A stretch of 37,184 nt of DNA from Bacteriovorax sp. UBA1852 (GTDB lineage Bacteria; Bdellovibrionota; Bacteriovoracia; Bacteriovoracales; Bacteriovoracaceae): the NCBI GenBank assembly GCA_002338505.1, contig DDIK01000005.1, positions 1 to 37,184 on the forward strand, in the 5' to 3' direction. The notes beneath the pieces are model-generated. The model was given only the letters and a program-made list of their open reading frames with translations. It made no database searches and had not been told where the DNA came from. Below, one piece after another: positions 33,337 to 37,184 of the stretch (the first letter of the stretch is position 1; each line of letters opens with the position of its first letter). A program made the position numbers and the translations under genes.

Positions 33337-34627
33337 ATACTCTGTTGAAGATAGCATCATTATGTTTAGAAAATATGTCTTCTTGAGTGAGAACTTTTAA
33401 ATCCTGAAATCTATTCTTCTCTTCATCAGTTTCTAAGTTCTTTTCTATTATTGCGTAGAGGTCATCAATCGTGAGGGCCTCAAAGCTTGCTGTTTGTACT
33501 ATTTTGTATAACTCTTCTCGAGATCTCTTAGATATTTTAATAAGCTCATGTAAGAGAAAGCTTGAGAGGTGCTTAAAGTTACTATTAACTTTCTCTTCCA
33601 TCGCATGAGAGTCGATGACGAGATTTGAGATGGTAGAGTCGAGTCTTTCAATTGAGTAGAGCATAATTCCTAGAGAGTCAGGAAGATACATTCTTTCATT
33701 GCTAGAGTGACTGATATCTCTTTCGTGCCAGAGTATACAATTATCTAAAGCAAGTGACATATGCGATCTTAAGAGTCTCGCCATTCCGGTGAGATTTTCA
33801 CTAGAAATAGGATTTTTCTTATGAGGCATTGTCGATGAGCCTTTTTGGCCCTTAGAGAAGCCTTCAAAGGCCTCAGAGACATCACTATGTTGTAGGTGTC
33901 TTATTTCCACGGCTATTCTTTCGAGTGCACAAGAAAACAAAGAAAATATAGAGATGAGTTTTGCAATCCGATCTCTTGGTATGACTTGAGTAGATACAGG
34001 TTCCACTTTTAGTCCGAGCTCGGTTAAAACTTCTTCTTCAATGTCAGGAGTGATTATCGTGTAATTTCCTACAGCTCCAGAGATCTGACCAGTCAATTCA
34101 TTTTGGTAAAAATCATTAAGCTCATCGTATCTTCTTTTAAATTCTGCAGTATGCCCTAAAAGCTTTACGCCAAAACTCATTGGCTCCGCAAAAATACCGT
34201 GACTTCTTCCCATACAGAGCTGATCTTTGTATTGTTCGCTCTTCTTTTCAAGAGTATTGATGAGTTTCTTATAACTTCTTAAAATGATCGATAGTGATTC
34301 TTTTATTTGTAAAGAAAGTGCTGTGTCGATAATGTCGCTGGATGTGACACCGTAGTGAAAGAAGCGACCTTGTTCCGCAGGGAATTGTTCAGTAATTGAC
34401 GTGCAAAATGCAATGACATCATGCCTGGTTTCTTTTTCAATTTCTTCAATTCTCTTAGTATTAATTTTCGCTTTGGCAAACTTTTGACTAAGGTCTTCGT
34501 GGCCAGCAGTAAGGTCTCTTTTTTCTAACGATTTTAAAAGCGCAACTTCAACATCTAAAAACTTCTTAAATTTATAGTGGTCTGACCATATATTACTTAT
34601 CTCAACTTTTTCGTATCTTTGGATCAT
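33335..34627 (-). CDS. purB: Adenylosuccinate lyase
   Basis: This 430-residue enzyme of purine synthesis splits SAICAR and adenylosuccinate, releasing fumarate. The fumarase/aspartase-family signature GSSTMPHKKNPISSENL is present, with the catalytic loop serine. TSSDIIDTALSLQ and MGRSHGIFAEPMSFG hold the substrate-binding histidine region. Length is typical (about 430-460). The ATG has AAGGAATAACG in front. A clipped gene remnant lies 17 bases upstream, so purB may be transcribed with it. Confidence 0.96.
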   Translation of the reverse strand: MIQRYEKVEISNIWSDHYKFKKFLDVEVALLKSLEKRDLTAGHEDLSQKFAKAKINTKRIEEIEKETRHDVIAFCTSITEQFPAEQGRFFHYGVTSSDIIDTALSLQIKESLSIILRSYKKLINTLEKKSEQYKDQLCMGRSHGIFAEPMSFGVKLLGHTAEFKRRYDELNDFYQNELTGQISGAVGNYTIITPDIEEEVLTELGLKVEPVSTQVIPRDRIAKLISIFSLFSCALERIAVEIRHLQHSDVSEAFEGFSKGQKGSSTMPHKKNPISSENLTGMARLLRSHMSLALDNCILWHERDISHSSNERMYLPDSLGIMLYSIERLDSTISNLVIDSHAMEEKVNSNFKHLSSFLLHELIKISKRSREELYKIVQTASFEALTIDDLYAIIEKNLETDEEKNRFQDLKVLTQEDIFSKHNDAIFNRV

Positions 34628-34643
34628 CGTTATTCCTTATTCC

Positions 34644-34883
34644 TTAGTTTTGAGTGGGATCATATAAGTCAACATACTTTTGAATTCTCTTCGCAGGTAA
34701 CACTTCTATATCTAGCTGTAAGTTATGCTTCTTTGCTATAATTAATGCTAGCTTAATAAATTCTCCCGATTTTTCGTTTTGCACATATTGTGGAATGAGA
34801 AATGTCCCGATTTTCACTTCTTGTGCATAAGCTATGGTTTGCAAAACCATACAGAAAGTTAAGAGTAAGAGAGTTCGTAGCAT
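34644..34883 (-). pseudogene. Truncated periplasmic solute-binding-protein remnant
   Basis: Only 79 residues: a signal peptide (MLRTLLLLTFCMVLQTIAYA), then QEVKIGTFLIPQYV, FIKLALIIAKKHNLQLDIEVLPAKRIQKYV and a stop. This matches the first strands of extracellular solute-binding proteins (family-3 type), which are normally about 250 residues. purB begins 17 bases further on, so the missing part is not nearby. It is most likely a decayed gene end rather than a functional small protein. I start at 34883; a longer in-frame start at 34967 would put a non-signal stretch first. Confidence 0.6.
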
Positions 34884-35053
34884 ATATAAATAACCTTTTC
34901 TTAATTCTAGGTTAATTGAATACAAGCAAATAGTCCAAGTCCATGTATCAATAATCTTGTTGACCACTAAGTGATTTCAGGCTCTTAACGTGCTCTGCCG
35001 TTAATCTCTAATGGATTTTATGTATAGATACTCTGTAAACTTTACGGCCTTAA

Positions 35054-35082
35054 TTGAGACACGTTGCAACATGATGTATATT
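35054..35082 (+). promoter_or_regulatory. Predicted sigma-70 promoter of carD
   Basis: TTGAGA (35054-35059) and TATATT (35077-35082), each five of six to consensus, are 17 bases apart. The expected start near 35089 leaves a 25-nt leader with a GGAGG ribosome site. Confidence 0.65.
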
Positions 35083-35113
35083 AAAAGAGTATTAAAGACC
35101 CTTGGAGGTATTA

Positions 35114-35587
35114 ATGTTTGAAATAGGAGATTATGCAGTTTGTCCCGGACATGGAGTCGGTCAAATTGTAGACATGGAAGTAAAAGAGATTGGAGAGGAA
35201 ACTCTGTCCTTTTACATGGTTAAAATTATTGCTAATGGTATGACTGTTATGGTCCCAACTAATTCTAAAGACGGTATCAGAAAGCTTGTAAGTTCTGATG
35301 AAATTAATAGTGTTTACCAACTCTTGAATGACCACGATGTAAAGGTCGACAATTCTACATGGAATAGAAGATATCGAGACTATATGGAGAAAGTTAAGAC
35401 AGGTTCTCTTGTTGAGATTGCTGATGTTTTGAGATCTCTTTACTTATTAAAGAACCAAAAAAATCTATCATTTGGTGAAAAGAAGATGTTGGAGCAATGT
35501 CGAGATCTTATCGTTCAAGAATTTGCTATCATGGGTGATGAGCCTAAGAAGGAAATCGAGGAAAAAATCGATAGTTGTTTTAGTTAA
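35114..35587 (+). CDS. CarD-family transcription regulator
   Basis: This 157-residue protein binds RNA polymerase beta through its N-terminal Tudor-like domain ([45 protein letters not shown]) and promoter DNA through its helical C-terminal domain ([44 protein letters not shown]). Family members stabilise open complexes, chiefly at rRNA and growth-linked promoters. I start at MFEIGDYAV with GGAGG five bases upstream; an in-frame ATG at 35102 overlaps that site. A terminator follows. Length (about 160) is standard. Confidence 0.95.
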   Translation: MFEIGDYAVCPGHGVGQIVDMEVKEIGEETLSFYMVKIIANGMTVMVPTNSKDGIRKLVSSDEINSVYQLLNDHDVKVDNSTWNRRYRDYMEKVKTGSLVEIADVLRSLYLLKNQKNLSFGEKKMLEQCRDLIVQEFAIMGDEPKKEIEEKIDSCFS

Positions 35588-35615
35588 ACTTTATTAAAAT
35601 AAATAAAAAATATAA

Positions 35616-35638
35616 GGCGACCATAGGTCGTCTTTTTT
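35616..35638 (+). terminator. Intrinsic terminator after carD
   Basis: GGCGACC and GGTCGTC form a 7-bp stem (one G-U pair) with loop ATA, followed by six T. It lies 29 bases after the carD stop and 24 bases before uvrB. Confidence 0.85.
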
Positions 35639-35649
35639 ATTATTTAGGG

Positions 35650-35655
35650 TATATT
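35650..35655 (+). promoter_or_regulatory. Candidate -10 element of uvrB (leaderless arrangement)
   Basis: TATATT lies six bases before the uvrB ATG, so transcription should begin at or near the start codon. The nearest ribosome-like AGGG is 12 bases away, too far. No good -35 box is seen, so confidence is limited. Confidence 0.35.
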
Positions 35656-35661
35656 CATAAA

Positions 35662-37184
35662 ATGAGTAAATTTAGACTTAAGTCACCATTTAAGCCAACT
35701 GGAGATCAACCAGAGGCGATTAAAAAGTTAGTCAAGGGTTTTGAGGATGGTGAAAGAGAGCAGGTTCTCTTAGGTGTTACTGGCTCTGGAAAAACCTTTA
35801 CCATGGCCAATGTTATTCAAAAGATTGGTAAGAAGACACTTGTTCTTGCCCATAATAAAACACTCGCGGCGCAGCTCTATGCTGAATTTAAAGAGTTCTT
35901 TCCAGAAAATGCTGTTGAGTACTTTGTTTCTTACTATGACTACTATCAGCCAGAGGCATATGTTGTTGGTACAGATACCTTTATTGAAAAAGATGCTTCT
36001 ATTAACGATGAGATTGATAAACTCAGGCACTCCGCAACGAGAAGTCTTCTTGAGCGTGATGACGTAATCATCATTGCTAGTGTAAGTTGTATTTATGGTA
36101 TTGGTTCTCCGGACGAATATGAATCACAGAAAGCTACTCTCTTTGTCGGAGATGAAATAGACAGAGATGAACTTCTAAAGACATTAGTGGCCATTCAATA
36201 TGCAAGAAATGATATCGAATTTTCAAGAGGTAGTTTTCGCGTAAGAGGAGATATCGTCGAGATTTTTCCAGCTCATGAAGATGCCAATGTGGTGAGACTC
36301 GAGTTCTTTGATAATGAACTTGAAGCAATTTCAATCGTTGACCCTTTAAGAGGAATTAATCTTCAGAGTCTACAAAAAGTAACTATTTATCCAAAGTCTC
36401 ACTATGTTGTAGGTCAAGAAAAACTTGAGCGCGCAGTTGATACAATCAAGGTCGAACTTAGAGAGAGACTCATGGAGCTTAAATCTCAAGAGAAACTTGT
36501 TGAGTTCCAAAGACTAGAGCAAAGAACGATGCTTGATCTTGAAATGCTTGAAGAGATGGGGTTTTGTTCAGGTATCGAAAATTATTCTCGTCACCTCACT
36601 GGTGCTAATGAGGGAGATGCGCCTCCGACATTAATAGATTATTTTAAAAAAGACTTCATGATGATTATTGATGAGTCTCATATTACAGTCTCTCAAGTAG
36701 GGGGAATGTATAGGGGTGATAGAGCTAGAAAGATGAATCTTGTTGACTTTGGCTTCAGGCTTCCATCTGCTCTTGATAACAGACCTCTTAATTTTAAGGA
36801 ATTTGAAAATAAGCTTGATGATGTTCTCTATGTCTCCGCGACTCCTGGTAATTATGAACTTGAACAAACCAGTGGTGAATATGTTGAGCAGGTGATTAGG
36901 CCAACAGGGTTGCTAGATCCACTTGTTGAAGTGAGAGAAGTAAAAACACAAGTAGATGATCTCTTAGTTGAAATTAAAGAAGTTATAAAACGAGGTGAAA
37001 GAGTCCTTGTAACCACACTCACTAAGAAGTTAGCTGAAGAACTCACAAACTTCTATAAAGGCCTTGGTATAAAAATTAAGTATCTTCACTCTGACATTGA
37101 TACGATTGAGCGAATGGAAATAATAAGAGATTTACGACTTGGAGAGTTTGATGTTCTTGTTGGAATTAATCTTTTAAGAGAAGG
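35662..37184 (+). CDS. uvrB: Excinuclease ABC subunit B, N-terminal part (cut by window edge)
   Basis: 507 codons are present and the frame is open at the window end. UvrB family members run to about 660-680 residues, so roughly three quarters is seen. UvrB is the damage-verifying helicase-like core of nucleotide excision repair. Walker A is [10 protein letters not shown] (about residue 39). [25 protein letters not shown] is the beta-hairpin region that clamps damaged DNA. MIIDESH is the Walker B-like motif, followed by [11 protein letters not shown], and SATPGNYEL and [11 protein letters not shown] are later helicase motifs. It is separated from carD by a terminator and has no clear ribosome site. 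Confidence 0.98.
   Translation, partial: MSKFRLKSPFKPTGDQPEAIKKLVKGFEDGEREQVLLGVTGSGKTFTMANVIQKIGKKTLVLAHNKTLAAQLYAEFKEFFPENAVEYFVSYYDYYQPEAYVVGTDTFIEKDASINDEIDKLRHSATRSLLERDDVIIIASVSCIYGIGSPDEYESQKATLFVGDEIDRDELLKTLVAIQYARNDIEFSRGSFRVRGDIVEIFPAHEDANVVRLEFFDNELEAISIVDPLRGINLQSLQKVTIYPKSHYVVGQEKLERAVDTIKVELRERLMELKSQEKLVEFQRLEQRTMLDLEMLEEMGFCSGIENYSRHLTGANEGDAPPTLIDYFKKDFMMIIDESHITVSQVGGMYRGDRARKMNLVDFGFRLPSALDNRPLNFKEFENKLDDVLYVSATPGNYELEQTSGEYVEQVIRPTGLLDPLVEVREVKTQVDDLLVEIKEVIKRGERVLVTTLTKKLAEELTNFYKGLGIKIKYLHSDIDTIERMEIIRDLRLGEFDVLVGINLLRE

Overview
This 37 kb AT-rich window (low GC by eye) comes from a Gram-negative bacterium. It has lipoproteins with lipoboxes, an OmpA-type anchor and an outer-membrane phospholipase A. 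The mix of a type-B succinate dehydrogenase (order C-A-B), a CarD-type regulator, histidine-kinase/receiver proteins and many secreted proteins of no known family suggests Bdellovibrionota, most likely the Bacteriovoracales (Halobacteriovorax-like). That assignment is inference from gene content and base composition, not a database match. The window is chromosomal in character. I see no tRNA, rRNA, CRISPR array, insertion sequence or phage gene, and no gene-free stretch over 300 bases.

Layout. 1-2734 (minus): sdhC-sdhA-sdhB, with sdhB cut by the window edge. 2990-4493 (minus): an OmpA-type lipoprotein and an MscS channel. 4668-6683 (plus): a tight run of csbD, a secreted protein with an internally duplicated domain, a small lipoprotein and pldA. 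6698-9668: a divergent phosphorelay (OmpR-type regulator; HPt protein plus hybrid kinase) around a perfect inverted repeat. 9763-11039: a small helical secreted protein and a lipid kinase. 11207-15724: three consecutive genes for secreted proteins of no recognised family. The last two are paralogues that share a six-cysteine module and a 15-unit tetrapeptide array. 15794-17667 (minus): a receiver protein translationally coupled to a membrane protein.

17727-20733 is a sulfur-handling locus: a TauE-type exporter, a Crp/Fnr regulator, a divergent persulfide-dioxygenase-like enzyme and a c-type heme protein. FNR-type operators lie in front of both enzyme and exporter. 20881-23991 encodes a 1036-residue exported FAD/NAD(P)-fold protein. 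23999-25145 (minus) holds YceI and a CBS-pair protein. 25416-25678 holds a sigma-54 promoter followed about 90 nt later by a strong terminator, read here as a candidate small RNA. 25679-30550 holds a pseudo-receiver protein, a ureohydrolase, a GYF_2 membrane protein and an MBL hydrolase.

30752-37184 is core metabolism and information: sucC-sucD-ndk, purB, a clipped solute-binding-protein remnant, carD and the start of uvrB. The sdh and suc operons together supply two adjacent TCA steps. The envelope genes (OmpA lipoprotein, MscS, CsbD, PldA) look like an osmotic or envelope-stress neighbourhood. The best candidate for an undescribed system is the three-gene secreted cassette at 11207-15724. 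The sigma-54 small RNA and the FNR-box sulfur regulon are the next most testable.
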